Below, one piece after another: positions 45,301 through 52,180 of a DNA stretch of 64,000 nt. The first letter of the stretch is position 1; each line of letters starts with the position of its first letter. Under the pieces are notes generated by a model. The model was not told the origin of the DNA. It saw only the letters and a list, made by a program, of their open reading frames with translations, and made no database searches. Where the stretch lies: the NCBI GenBank assembly GCA_903848465.1, contig CAINGK010000187.1, positions 1-64,000 on the forward strand. The letters run 5' to 3'. Source of the stretch: an uncultured Verrucomicrobiota bacterium (GTDB lineage: Bacteria; Verrucomicrobiota; Verrucomicrobiia; Verrucomicrobiales; Verrucomicrobiaceae). Both the position numbers and the translations under genes were made by a program.

Positions 45301-47235
45301 CGGGCCCCAGATGAAGCTGTTGAGCGTCTCATGCGTGTCCTGGCTGCCCCAGCCGTCGAGGAGAATTTTGGCTGGAAAGTTCAGGCCAGGAACTTGGTTC
45401 GCCATTTCGCCCTCAATGGGGTCTGGTCTGTCATCATGATCCTTGTCCGGGATGAATATCAAATAAGGTGCCGCCCCCACCCACACCCCGCCAAAACCCA
45501 GCTCGATGCCGCTGACGAGATTCAACCCTTCACAAAAAATCTTCTTCGTTTCAAAGACCCCATCACCATCCTTGTCTTCGAGAATCTTGATGCGGTCCTG
45601 ACCCGCACCCACTTCACGTGGTTTCGGATAGCTGTTTCCTTCCACGACCCAGATGCGCCCGCGTTCATCGAAGGTGAAAGCGATGGGCTGCACGAGGTCT
45701 GGCTCGCTGGCGATCAACTCTGCCTTGAAGCCGCCAGGGAGTTGCATGAGGTCCAGCGCGTGTGGGAGCGCACGCGTCCCGCGTGCTGCGTCCGGCGTCC
45801 CGCCGGATGCCGTTCTGTCACTCGCGCCAGCCGGTGTGTTTGCGTCCGCCTTGGGACGGTCTTCCGCAGGCCGCGAAAGACTGCCTGCGGGACGCAGGCG
45901 CTCCCCGCTGACACGCGTGCCTTTGGCGTAATCCTTCTGCGGCTTCAGCGCGGGGCCGTACATTTTCTTCGGCGTGACATCCGCTGTGGTGTCCTTCCGC
46001 TCCTGCGTGAGGACGAAGACACCGGCTTTGTTCCCAACAACAATGTCAGGCAGCTTGTCGCCATTCACATCGCCCACCTGCACATCCACACCCACGCCGC
46101 TTTCGGCATCGACGAGGTGCGGGACGAAATCGACGCCGCCCTTGCTGTCGCGTTTGGTTTGATACCAGTAGATGACACGAGCACCGCGCTCATCGGGATC
46201 GTGCCCGTTGTGCGCCCAGTAGCGTTTGCCGGTGACGATGTCTTTGATGCCGTCGCCATCCATGTCGGCGAGATACGCGGCATGTGGCTGGGAGAAGACG
46301 ATGCCGTAGTCGTTGTCCTGCGGCTGCTCACTGGCGAGCATGACGCGGGTCCAGTGTGGTGCAACCGTCCCGGTTGCATTCGGCAAGCCGGAGGCTTGCT
46401 CTACTTTGTTTTGCAGAAACACCGCCACGCCATAACGATGCGCGGACAGGCTGGTGAAGACATCATTCGTGCCGTTGCCATCAAAGTCATACGCGAACAT
46501 CTGCGCCCCACCACCGACACCGGCGGCGAAGTTGTGCTGTTCAAAATTGAGCGACATGTAGCCGCCAGTGAAGGGAACTTCATGCAGTGTTGGAGTCGCG
46601 GGCTGTTCCCACCAGTGACGCGCTTCGAGAAGATCGAGCCTGCCATCGCCATTCACATCCCCAACTCCGAGACCATGGGTGAATTTGCCCATGCCCAAGG
46701 ACCCGGGCTGGCAGCCCATAAAGCTCCATTTTTGGGTTGGATTCTCCCAGTCAGGTGAGAACCAACCGAGCCAGCCCCCGGTGCTGCACACGATCTCCGG
46801 TTTGCCATCGCCCGTGATGTCGGTGAAGACGGGGGATTCGTTGTCCACCATATCCGCAACGATGTGCATCGGCCAGGGCTTGTCGTCATGCGTGCCGGGG
46901 TTCAGGTACATGCGCGCCTCCTTGCCCGGGAAGCCGAGGATGAGGATGTCGTTCTTCTTGTCGGCGTTGAAGTCCTGGACGTAGGCAAAGAAGTTGTCCG
47001 AGTAGCCATTGATGCTGAAAATCTTCGGCTCGTAGTAGGCGTGCTTCTTTTCAAACGCCGGCCCCTCCCACCAGAATGGCCCCGCCACCACGTCCGCTTT
47101 GCCATCGCCATTGATGTCGCCGATGGCCGCGCCTTCAGAGTAAAAGTCGCCGTGGAGCTGCTGGCGCTTCCAGGCGATCTGGGTCTCCGCATGGAGCTGG
47201 GTGGCGGCGAGGAGAAGGAAAAGCAGGCGTTTCAT
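42337..47235 (-). CDS. Giant secreted PVC-type cytochrome c protein with FG-GAP N-terminus
   Basis: 1632 residues with a signal peptide (MKRLLFLLLAATQLHA). Residues about 20-420 are FG-GAP/VCBS-type repeats with Ca-binding DxNGDGxxD motifs (IGDINGDGKADVV, VGDVNGDGRLDLL). Residues about 500-900 are the PVC-specific beta-propeller domain (PIAFTFDERGRIWVVEGNSYP). HEAT-like helices follow, then a c-type haem motif CGQCHKLFGEG near residue 1357, and a final beta domain that may bind carbohydrate. In-frame GC palindromes interrupt it at about residues 280, 438-493, 1145-1165 and 1475-1490; they give low-complexity peptides (QASGLPNATGTVA, AGPAKAGTT). It is probably outside the inner membrane; the electron partner is unknown. 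Confidence 0.88.
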   Translation of the reverse strand: MKRLLFLLLAATQLHAETQIAWKRQQLHGDFYSEGAAIGDINGDGKADVVAGPFWWEGPAFEKKHAYYEPKIFSINGYSDNFFAYVQDFNADKKNDILILGFPGKEARMYLNPGTHDDKPWPMHIVADMVDNESPVFTDITGDGKPEIVCSTGGWLGWFSPDWENPTQKWSFMGCQPGSLGMGKFTHGLGVGDVNGDGRLDLLEARHWWEQPATPTLHEVPFTGGYMSLNFEQHNFAAGVGGGAQMFAYDFDGNGTNDVFTSLSAHRYGVAVFLQNKVEQASGLPNATGTVAPHWTRVMLASEQPQDNDYGIVFSQPHAAYLADMDGDGIKDIVTGKRYWAHNGHDPDERGARVIYWYQTKRDSKGGVDFVPHLVDAESGVGVDVQVGDVNGDKLPDIVVGNKAGVFVLTQERKDTTADVTPKKMYGPALKPQKDYAKGTRVSGERLRPAGSLSRPAEDRPKADANTPAGASDRTASGGTPDAARGTRALPHALDLMQLPGGFKAELIASEPDLVQPIAFTFDERGRIWVVEGNSYPKPREVGAGQDRIKILEDKDGDGVFETKKIFCEGLNLVSGIELGFGGVWVGAAPYLIFIPDKDHDDRPDPIEGEMANQVPGLNFPAKILLDGWGSQDTHETLNSFIWGPDGWLYGCHGVFTHSKVGKPGTPDDQRKPINAGIWRYHPVRHEFEIFAEGTSNPWGLDYDQYGEFFVTACVIPHLYHIVPGGRYQRQAGQHFNPYTYEDIKTIADHAHYAGSARPDVAFDKTTGAGIVNDDTNALGGGHAHCGLAIYQSSLFPPTYRNQLIFGNLHGHRLVTNYTDPHASTYVGKHGSDFMRANDMHFIPVTQKVGPDGALYVSDWSDEQICHRGSNAVENWDRSNGRIYRISYDGWKPWKGDLAKESDEALAKLAVQTENEWESRMARRVLSERVEIDRHKIIPIQESALKTSVLSDPSTIRYCWLTTSLIMAGNRDYEVAIPEPNKESENYRAWAVRTSLMRPRLESLRNLAQKDQSPVVRREIASLLQRLPIDKRSPIAAALLAHGEDKDDPMIPLLIWYGIEPLVGADPKIGLELARVSKLPKVTEFIYRRLSSDDAGRASMLSELTKEPDAAKREATLAMILSSARSAGKLTMPPDWAATAAKLRGNVVPPSGGSGSAGPAKAGTTEQLVTELSALFGDAEALQSYRSQLSSATLDTPAREKALSVLLQSQDTQAAKLLQQILTQDAPTSLRRKAIQALASLKDAGTPKVLGALLPKLSANELPDAVNTLASTKEGSKELLKAVEAKTVPATALSPFLVRQLTAFDDKEINALIKSAWGDVNAPKADLGERTKKFRELLTPAAVAKGDLAKGKMLFTMTCGQCHKLFGEGQNVGPDITGSNRADLNYLLENVLDPNAVIGKAYQLNLFTMKDGRVMSGVIKEESPAAVKIAMMGGVEFTLPQPDIAKREVSKLSTMPEGLFDALQKEQVIDLVKYLQSGVSGPAKAGTTIPGALEGEGLKVLTKTGGNAKPQGMGGFGAEWSGASQLWWTGAKPGQKLTLALPVTEKGKYTLKATLTMARDYGIIDVALDDKPVATAWDCYNGPKVIHSDELDWGTHELSAGEHQLTITITGKHADAAPGYMVGLDYVRLEKK
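42772..42797. repeat. Half copy of a GC palindromic element inside the PVC gene
   Basis: TGTAGTCCCGGCTTTAGCCG followed by GTCCGG is identical over 26 nt to the start of the element at 43741. Translated on the minus strand it gives SGPAKAGTT, the same peptide as in the full copy, so the reading frame is the same. It looks like a solitary half of the palindrome inserted in frame between the cytochrome and C-terminal domains. Confidence 0.75.
43741..43798. repeat. Full 58-bp palindromic element inside the PVC gene
   Basis: TGTAGTCCCG at one end and CGGGACTACA at the other form the outer stem, with inner stems around CCGGC and CGCCTGAAGGCG. The DNA is translated in frame as VVPPSGGSGSAGPAKAGTTE, a linker-like peptide between HEAT-type segments. 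Such palindromes are expected in intergenic DNA; within a gene this suggests insertion that was tolerated. Confidence 0.75.
45764..45905. repeat. 142-bp inverted-repeat element inside the PVC gene
   Basis: GGGAGCGCACGCGTCCCGCG at the left pairs with CTGCGGGACGCAGGCGCTCCC at the right; an inner CGGCGTCCCGCCG palindrome also occurs. The element is translated in frame as a charged, low-complexity linker between the FG-GAP and beta-propeller domains (for example RPAEDRPKADANTPAGASDR). Its ends are only estimated. Confidence 0.65.
46361..46399. repeat. Double small palindrome inside the PVC gene
   Basis: GCAACC-GTCCC-GGTTGC is followed by GCAAGCC-GGAG-GGCTTGC-like hairpin DNA (46383-46399). On the minus strand it gives QASGLPNATGTVA within the FG-GAP repeats. 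It differs in sequence from the 43741 element, so at least two palindrome families have entered this gene. Confidence 0.6.
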
Positions 47236-47322
47236 GGTTGGAGAACTGAAACGCTATCAGAAACCAAAGCCAACGGACAAGTTTTATGAGCAATCGGCCA
47301 TAGCGCTGTTTATTCTGCGCCC

Positions 47323-47712
47323 ATGCCGCCAGTTGTCATCCTGAGTGAAGAGCCCATCCAGATCGCCCCAACCGTGTTCAAAGCCGGTGAAGGTGCCGAG
47401 GCGCAGTTTCTCGGCGTCGTGCGCGGCATTGAGGACGACAAGACCATCTCCGGCATCGACTACAGCGCCTACCTGCCCATGGCGGAAAAAATGCTGCAAG
47501 ACCTCGTCGCGCGCGGCCAGCGCGAGCACGGCCCGCACCGCATTTTCATCCAGCATCGCCTCGGCTTCGTGGCCGCCGAGCAACCGAGCATCGTCATCCG
47601 CGTGCGCACCAAGCACAGCGCGGCGTCCTTTGACCTGTGCCACTGGTATTTGAAGGAGATCAAGACCAGCGTGCCGATTTGGAAGAAGCCCGTTTTTGTG
47701 AATCAGGGATAA
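47323..47712 (+). CDS. moaE: Molybdopterin synthase catalytic subunit MoaE
   Basis: 129 residues. MoaE features are clear: AQFLGVVRGIEDDKTISGIDYSAYLPMAEKML, then HRIFIQHRLGFVAAEQPSIVIRV, TKHSAASFDLCHWYLKEIKTSVPIWKKPVF, including the catalytic and MoaD-binding Lys residues (KTSVPIWKK). It transfers sulfur from MoaD to precursor Z to make molybdopterin. MoaD and the other moa genes are not adjacent, so the pathway is encoded elsewhere. It diverges from the PVC cytochrome gene by 87 bp. Confidence 0.92.
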   Translation: MPPVVILSEEPIQIAPTVFKAGEGAEAQFLGVVRGIEDDKTISGIDYSAYLPMAEKMLQDLVARGQREHGPHRIFIQHRLGFVAAEQPSIVIRVRTKHSAASFDLCHWYLKEIKTSVPIWKKPVFVNQG

Positions 47713-47728
47713 TTCGAGTTCACCACAA

Positions 47729-47800
47729 AGGGGCTGAGGAGCAGAGGTGGCAGAGATTATGAAGGTCTAAAAGCTCTGCTTCCTCCGCCTCTTTGCCCCT
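47729..47800. repeat. Long imperfect hairpin between moaE and the fumarase gene
   Basis: Two 27-nt arms (AGGGGCTGAGGAGCAGAGG... and its imperfect complement ...CCTCTTTGCCCCT) with an 18-nt loop. The sequence resembles the dispersed 'GCAGAGGCGCAGAGG' family of repeats. It may form the transcript end of moaE but lacks a U-run. It fills most of the 164-bp gap. Confidence 0.55.
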
Positions 47801-47876
47801 CTGCGGCAAAATCGAGCGTCCATGTGGCTTCCGAATCGTTGCGAGCCACCAAAACCGACTCCATATCTCCTGAACC

Positions 47877-49517
47877 ATGCCCACGCCCCCCTTTCACTAC
47901 CAGGAACTTCTCGAACTCGGCACCGATGACACCGAATACCGTCTGCTGACCAAGGAACACGTCTCCGTGCAGAAATTTGGCGAGAAGGAAGTCCTCGTCG
48001 TGAATCCCGAGGCTCTGACCCTGCTGGCCAATCAGGCCTTCCATGACATCAATTTCTTCCTGCGGCCCAAGCACCTCAAGCAAGTGGCCGCCATCCTCGA
48101 TGACCCTGAGGCGAGTGAGAACGACCGCATGGTTGCGCTAACGATGCTCAAAAATGCCGACGTGGCCTCTGCCGGGCTGCTGCCCTTCTGCCAGGACACC
48201 GGCACCGCCATCATCATGGGCAAAAAAGGCCAGCAGGTGTGGACCGGCGGTGGCGATGAAGCCGCGCTCTCCAAGGGAGTCTATCTCGCCTACACGGAGA
48301 ACAACCTGCGCTACTCCCAAAACGCGGCGCTGAACATGTTCGACGAAAAGAACACCGGCACCAACCTGCCTGCGCAGATCGATCTCTACGCCACCGACGG
48401 CGACGCGTACAAATTCCTCTTCATCGCCAAGGGCGGCGGCTCGGCGAACAAAGCCTACCTGTATCAGGAGACCCGCGCCGTGCTGAATCCGAAGAGCATC
48501 GTGAAGTTCCTCAGCGACAAGATGGTCTCGCTCGGCACCGCCGCCTGCCCGCCCTACCACCTGACCTTCGTCATCGGCGGCACCTCCGCCGAATCGACGA
48601 TGAAGCACGTCAAACTGGCCTCCACCAAGTACTACGACAACCTTCCGACCTCTGGCAACGAACACGGTCGCGCCTTCCGCGATGTCGAACTCGAAGCCCA
48701 GATGCTGCAGGCCGCGCGCGAGTGCGGCATCGGCGCTCAGTTTGGCGGCAAATACTTCGCGCTGGATGTGCGCATCATCCGCCTGCCACGTCACGGTGCC
48801 TCACTGCCCATCGGCATCGGCGTTTCCTGCTCGGCGGACCGTCAGGCCAAAGGCAAGATCACGAAGGATGGCGTCTTCATCGAGCAGCTCGAAACCAATC
48901 CCCTGCCCTACATCCCCGAGGAGCTGCGCCACCGCAAAGACACCAACGCCGTGCGCATCGACACCAATCGCCCGATGGCCGAGATCCGCGCCGAGCTGAG
49001 CAAGTATCCCACCACCACACGCCTGCTCATCAACGGCCCCATCATCGTCGCGCGCGACATCGCCCATGCGAAGCTCAAGGAGATGCTTGATGCCGGCAAA
49101 CCGCTGCCCGATTACTTCAAGAACCACCCCGTGTACTACGCCGGCCCGGCCAAAACACCCGCCGGCATGCCCAGCGGCAGCTTCGGCCCCACCACGGCAG
49201 GGCGCATGGACAGCTACGTCGATCTCTTCCAAAGCCACGGTGGCAGCATGATCATGATCGCCAAAGGCAACCGTGGCCAGCAAGTCACAGACGCCTGCAA
49301 AAAACACGGCGGCTTCTACCTCGGCAGCATCGGCGGCCCCGCCGCCATCCTCGCCAAGGAAAACATCAAGAAGGTCGAAGTCGTCGAGTTCGCGGAACTC
49401 GGCATGGAAGCCATCTGGAAGATCGAAGTCGAAGACTTCCCCGCCTTCATCCTCATCGATGACAAAGGGAACGATTTCTTCCAAACCGTGGGTCCGGGCT
49501 GCTCGGTGAAGCATTGA
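47877..49517 (+). CDS. Class I fumarate hydratase (Fe-S)
   Basis: 546 residues, the usual length of fused two-domain class I fumarases. Cluster Cys candidates are [11 protein letters not shown], a central [18 protein letters not shown], and [15 protein letters not shown]. The C-terminal domain shows [32 protein letters not shown] and [13 protein letters not shown]. It interconverts fumarate and malate in the citric acid cycle using a 4Fe-4S cluster. It is monocistronic in appearance. Naming as fumA or fumB is not justified. Confidence 0.93.
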   Translation: MPTPPFHYQELLELGTDDTEYRLLTKEHVSVQKFGEKEVLVVNPEALTLLANQAFHDINFFLRPKHLKQVAAILDDPEASENDRMVALTMLKNADVASAGLLPFCQDTGTAIIMGKKGQQVWTGGGDEAALSKGVYLAYTENNLRYSQNAALNMFDEKNTGTNLPAQIDLYATDGDAYKFLFIAKGGGSANKAYLYQETRAVLNPKSIVKFLSDKMVSLGTAACPPYHLTFVIGGTSAESTMKHVKLASTKYYDNLPTSGNEHGRAFRDVELEAQMLQAARECGIGAQFGGKYFALDVRIIRLPRHGASLPIGIGVSCSADRQAKGKITKDGVFIEQLETNPLPYIPEELRHRKDTNAVRIDTNRPMAEIRAELSKYPTTTRLLINGPIIVARDIAHAKLKEMLDAGKPLPDYFKNHPVYYAGPAKTPAGMPSGSFGPTTAGRMDSYVDLFQSHGGSMIMIAKGNRGQQVTDACKKHGGFYLGSIGGPAAILAKENIKKVEVVEFAELGMEAIWKIEVEDFPAFILIDDKGNDFFQTVGPGCSVKH

Positions 49518-49692
49518 GGCAATTGTCCTCGAAAATCTTTTTGCGCGGTGTTGGTCGAGGCGAGGCGCTGCGCCGACTAATGCTGCGTCCGCAAACCTTC
49601 AACCTCGTGCTGCAAAATGTCGCAAGCCGCGTCTTGCAAGACACCCGTGGTGGAGCCACACTCCAGGCGCACCCAACAACACGCACACGATT

Positions 49693-49782
49693 ATGGCCAA
49701 AGGCAACAACGCTCATAAAAAGGAAGTCAAAAAGCCAAAGAAGGAAAAGCCCAAGCCAGCGCCTGCGGGACGCAAGAGCTAG
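49693..49782 (+). CDS. 29-residue basic peptide
   Basis: Too short for the track. ATG at 49693 gives MAKGNNAHKKEVKKPKKEK followed by a Pro/Ala/Arg tail and TAG. The 'MAKGNN...KKPKK' pattern recurs in small basic bacterial proteins of unknown function, which supports reality. About one third of residues are Lys, so it may bind nucleic acid or the ribosome; this is inference. It stands 175 bp downstream of the fumarase stop. Confidence 0.55.
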   Translation: MAKGNNAHKKEVKKPKKEKPKPAPAGRKS

Positions 49783-50085
49783 TCTGCTTCTGGCATCTGC
49801 CGTGGTTTGCACCCTGCCCGGCTGCTGATCGAATCAACGCATTGCCGCATTGGGCAATGTGAGGAATTTCTACGCCATCTGCTTCACACGCATCGACCGC
49901 ATATGCTGCGGCACGGCGGACATGCTATGCGGTTCCGTCATGATGCGGTCAAGTTCTGCGGTGCCTCAGAATCGGCTATAGCCCGAATTACAGTCCCAGC
50001 ACGTACGCAATCGCGATGCATGACGATCTCGACTGGTTTGAAACCAGCGAAAAAGCCCACCTTTCTGGCAAGCTCCGTAAGCAGT
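49783..50085. other. Gap of about 300 bp without a convincing gene
   Basis: No conserved motif is visible on either strand. One short plus-strand frame near 50016 (AMHDDLDWFETSEKAHLSGK) looks protein-like but runs into the antisense end of the YqgE gene and has no clear start signal. It may hold a decayed gene fragment. Confidence 0.4.
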
Positions 50086-50649
50086 TCAATTCAGGCTCAC
50101 ATCCTCCGGCATACCAGCCATCACCTGGTACACCGGTCCCATGTCTTTGAGAATGGCCGACCACATCTGCGTCGGTTTTTCGACCATGAGCACCAGAGGA
50201 CGCGCGCTGGTGGTGATCCAGGAACGCACTTCAAGCTCGCTTTCAAGCTGCCCGCCGCTCCAGCCGGAGTAGCCGACAAAGCCGCGCACATCATGCCCAA
50301 GGCTGAGCGCATGCAGGGCGTCTGCTACGGAGAGGTGGGTCTGGCAGCGCAGTGTGCGGCGGCGCTTGTTCCAGTGCAGCGCGGCAAAGGCCAGCTTGTC
50401 GGTGGAAACCGGTCCGCCCATGAACACGGGCACCTCTCCGAGCGCCCCCATATCCTGATCTGGAAGCAGATCGGCCACGCACTGCTCCAGCGGTCGGTTC
50501 AGGATGTAGCCAAAAGCACCGTCCTTCGCGTTGTGCGCCGCCATGAAGACCACAGAGCGGGCGAAGTTTGAGTCGCGCATGGCCGGTGAGGCGAGCAGGA
50601 GGCTTCCACTGAGGGAAGAAGATGATTCGTTGGTGTTTTCCGAATTCAT
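50086..50649 (-). CDS. YqgE/AlgH family protein
   Basis: 187 residues from the ATG at 50649; the track start is a TTG. The family pattern is clear: GSLLLASPAMRDSNFARSVVFMAAHN, GAFGYILNRPLEQCVADLLP, VFMGGPVSTDKLAFAALH, and GFVGYSGWSGGQLESELEVRSW. YqgE/AlgH proteins (DUF179) are cytoplasmic and widespread; their molecular role is not settled. It lies apart from neighbours; the upstream 112-bp gap should hold its promoter. Confidence 0.93.
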   Translation of the reverse strand: MNSENTNESSSSLSGSLLLASPAMRDSNFARSVVFMAAHNAKDGAFGYILNRPLEQCVADLLPDQDMGALGEVPVFMGGPVSTDKLAFAALHWNKRRRTLRCQTHLSVADALHALSLGHDVRGFVGYSGWSGGQLESELEVRSWITTSARPLVLMVEKPTQMWSAILKDMGPVYQVMAGMPEDVSLN

Positions 50650-50761
50650 ATAAAGTGTCTGACGCAATAACTACGCCAGACACTCAATTGCCATCAAAAT
50701 AAATGCGCGCCAGCTTTTCCAAACCAACGCGCATGGAATGAAATCAGGACATTCGGAGGTG

Positions 50762-52123
50762 TTACGCTGAGGCCACTTCAAAGCCCTTGCGGTAGGTTTT
50801 CGTGAGCAGTGGGTCCGCCTCGGGTGCGTTCGGGAACTTCAGATTGGCAGCATCCCACTCCAGCACCTTGTTCGCCTCTTCCATGCGGCCCGTGATTGGG
50901 TCAATCTTCGGAATGGCTAGGCGCGTGGCCACGTTGCCGAGCTGCACGGTTTCCGCCAGCGGGCCGGCATAGTGGAAGCCATCGCTGGTCTTTTTGCTGG
51001 CGAGGCAGGCATCCACCCAGGTGTGCCAGTGGCTGCGGGGTTCCTCCTTTGGATATTGGAAGCCGGTGAATTTGTCCAGGGGATACAGGCGCGGCCCGGC
51101 CACATGCGCGAGTACCATCGTGCCGCCTTCGCCGATGAAGATGGATCCGCTGGCGGGCAGATCGACGTCTCCAGGCATCTGCGCGAGCTTGTGGCTCGGC
51201 TTCAAGCCGCCGTCCATCCATGTCAGCTTCATTGTCTTGCCTGCCGTGTAGGCCGTGCCGGGGAAGACGTAGTTGATCGTCTCATGCGTGGGCCAGATCT
51301 GATTGTTGATGCCGCTGTTCTTTGCCTGCACGCTGAGCGGCGCGGTCAGATCGAGCGCAGTGAAGACAGGGTCCATGATGTGGCAGCCGAAGTCGCCGAG
51401 ACCACCGCCGCCGAAGTCCTGCCAGTCGCGCCAGATGAAGGGATGGTAGGCCTGTGCATACTCGCGCATGGGCGCGGCACCGATCCACAGATCCCAGTTC
51501 AAATTTGCCGGTGCCTGAGCCGCAGGTGGTGGCTGGAACATGCGCGTACGCTCATTGCCCGTGACTCCGACCCACGAATAGACTTCTTTGATTTTGCCAA
51601 TCGCACCTTCTTTGATCAGCCGCGTGCCCATGCGGTACTCGATGGACGAGTGGATCTGATTGCCCATCTGCGTGGTGAGATTCTTCTTCTCCGCCCACAG
51701 CCGCATCTGCCTTGCCTCCCAGACCGTGTGAGCCAGCGGCTTCTGGCAATAAACGTGCTTGCCCTTCTGCATCGCGGCCACGGCCACCGGTGCATGCATG
51801 TGATCGGGAATGCCCACTGTCACCGCATCAAAGCCGTCGCCTAGTGTGCTGAACATCTCGCGGTAGTCGGAGAAATGCTTCACGCCTGGAAACTCGGCGT
51901 CCGCCTTGTCGAAACGATTCGCATCCACATCGCAGAAGCCGACAAACTTCACCGCTGCATGCGAGCCGACATTGTGTAGATCGCTGTATCCCATCCCGTT
52001 CACCCCCACACAGGCCACCTGGAGTTTGCTGTTGAGGTTCTGCCCACGCACCAACGCCGGAAAAGCGACAGCGGCGGAAGCGAGCGTGGAATTCTTCAAG
52101 AAGGAGCGGCGGGACGTGGGCAT
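50762..52123 (-). CDS. Gfo/Idh/MocA family oxidoreductase, Tat-exported
   Basis: 453 residues from the ATG at 52123; the track start is a TTG. A Tat signal (SRRSFLKNSTLASAAVAFPALVRG) precedes the NAD-binding fold (LQVACVGVNGMGYSDLHNVG). CQKPLAHT is the EKP-like loop with Cys-Gln in place of Glu. The second domain has IGKIKEVYSWVG and WRDWQDFGGGGLGDFGCHIMD. Exported members are abundant in Planctomycetes/Verrucomicrobia and act on sugars or their derivatives; the substrate here is unknown. The gene is 57 bp from the RecD2-like gene stop. Confidence 0.9.
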   Translation of the reverse strand: MPTSRRSFLKNSTLASAAVAFPALVRGQNLNSKLQVACVGVNGMGYSDLHNVGSHAAVKFVGFCDVDANRFDKADAEFPGVKHFSDYREMFSTLGDGFDAVTVGIPDHMHAPVAVAAMQKGKHVYCQKPLAHTVWEARQMRLWAEKKNLTTQMGNQIHSSIEYRMGTRLIKEGAIGKIKEVYSWVGVTGNERTRMFQPPPAAQAPANLNWDLWIGAAPMREYAQAYHPFIWRDWQDFGGGGLGDFGCHIMDPVFTALDLTAPLSVQAKNSGINNQIWPTHETINYVFPGTAYTAGKTMKLTWMDGGLKPSHKLAQMPGDVDLPASGSIFIGEGGTMVLAHVAGPRLYPLDKFTGFQYPKEEPRSHWHTWVDACLASKKTSDGFHYAGPLAETVQLGNVATRLAIPKIDPITGRMEEANKVLEWDAANLKFPNAPEADPLLTKTYRKGFEVASA

Positions 52124-52180
52124 GAGGATCGTCGGTTGGTTGGAGTGCCTCAAACATACGCTGCTTTGATGACTGTTTGA

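Noticed and set aside
44413-46758. 781-codon plus-strand ORF and other long ORFs antisense to real genes (for example 31978-33507, 55561-57483, 26162-27505, 27673-29019)
   Set aside because: They lie opposite genes with clear domains, have compositions expected from complementing GC-rich codons, and show no motifs.
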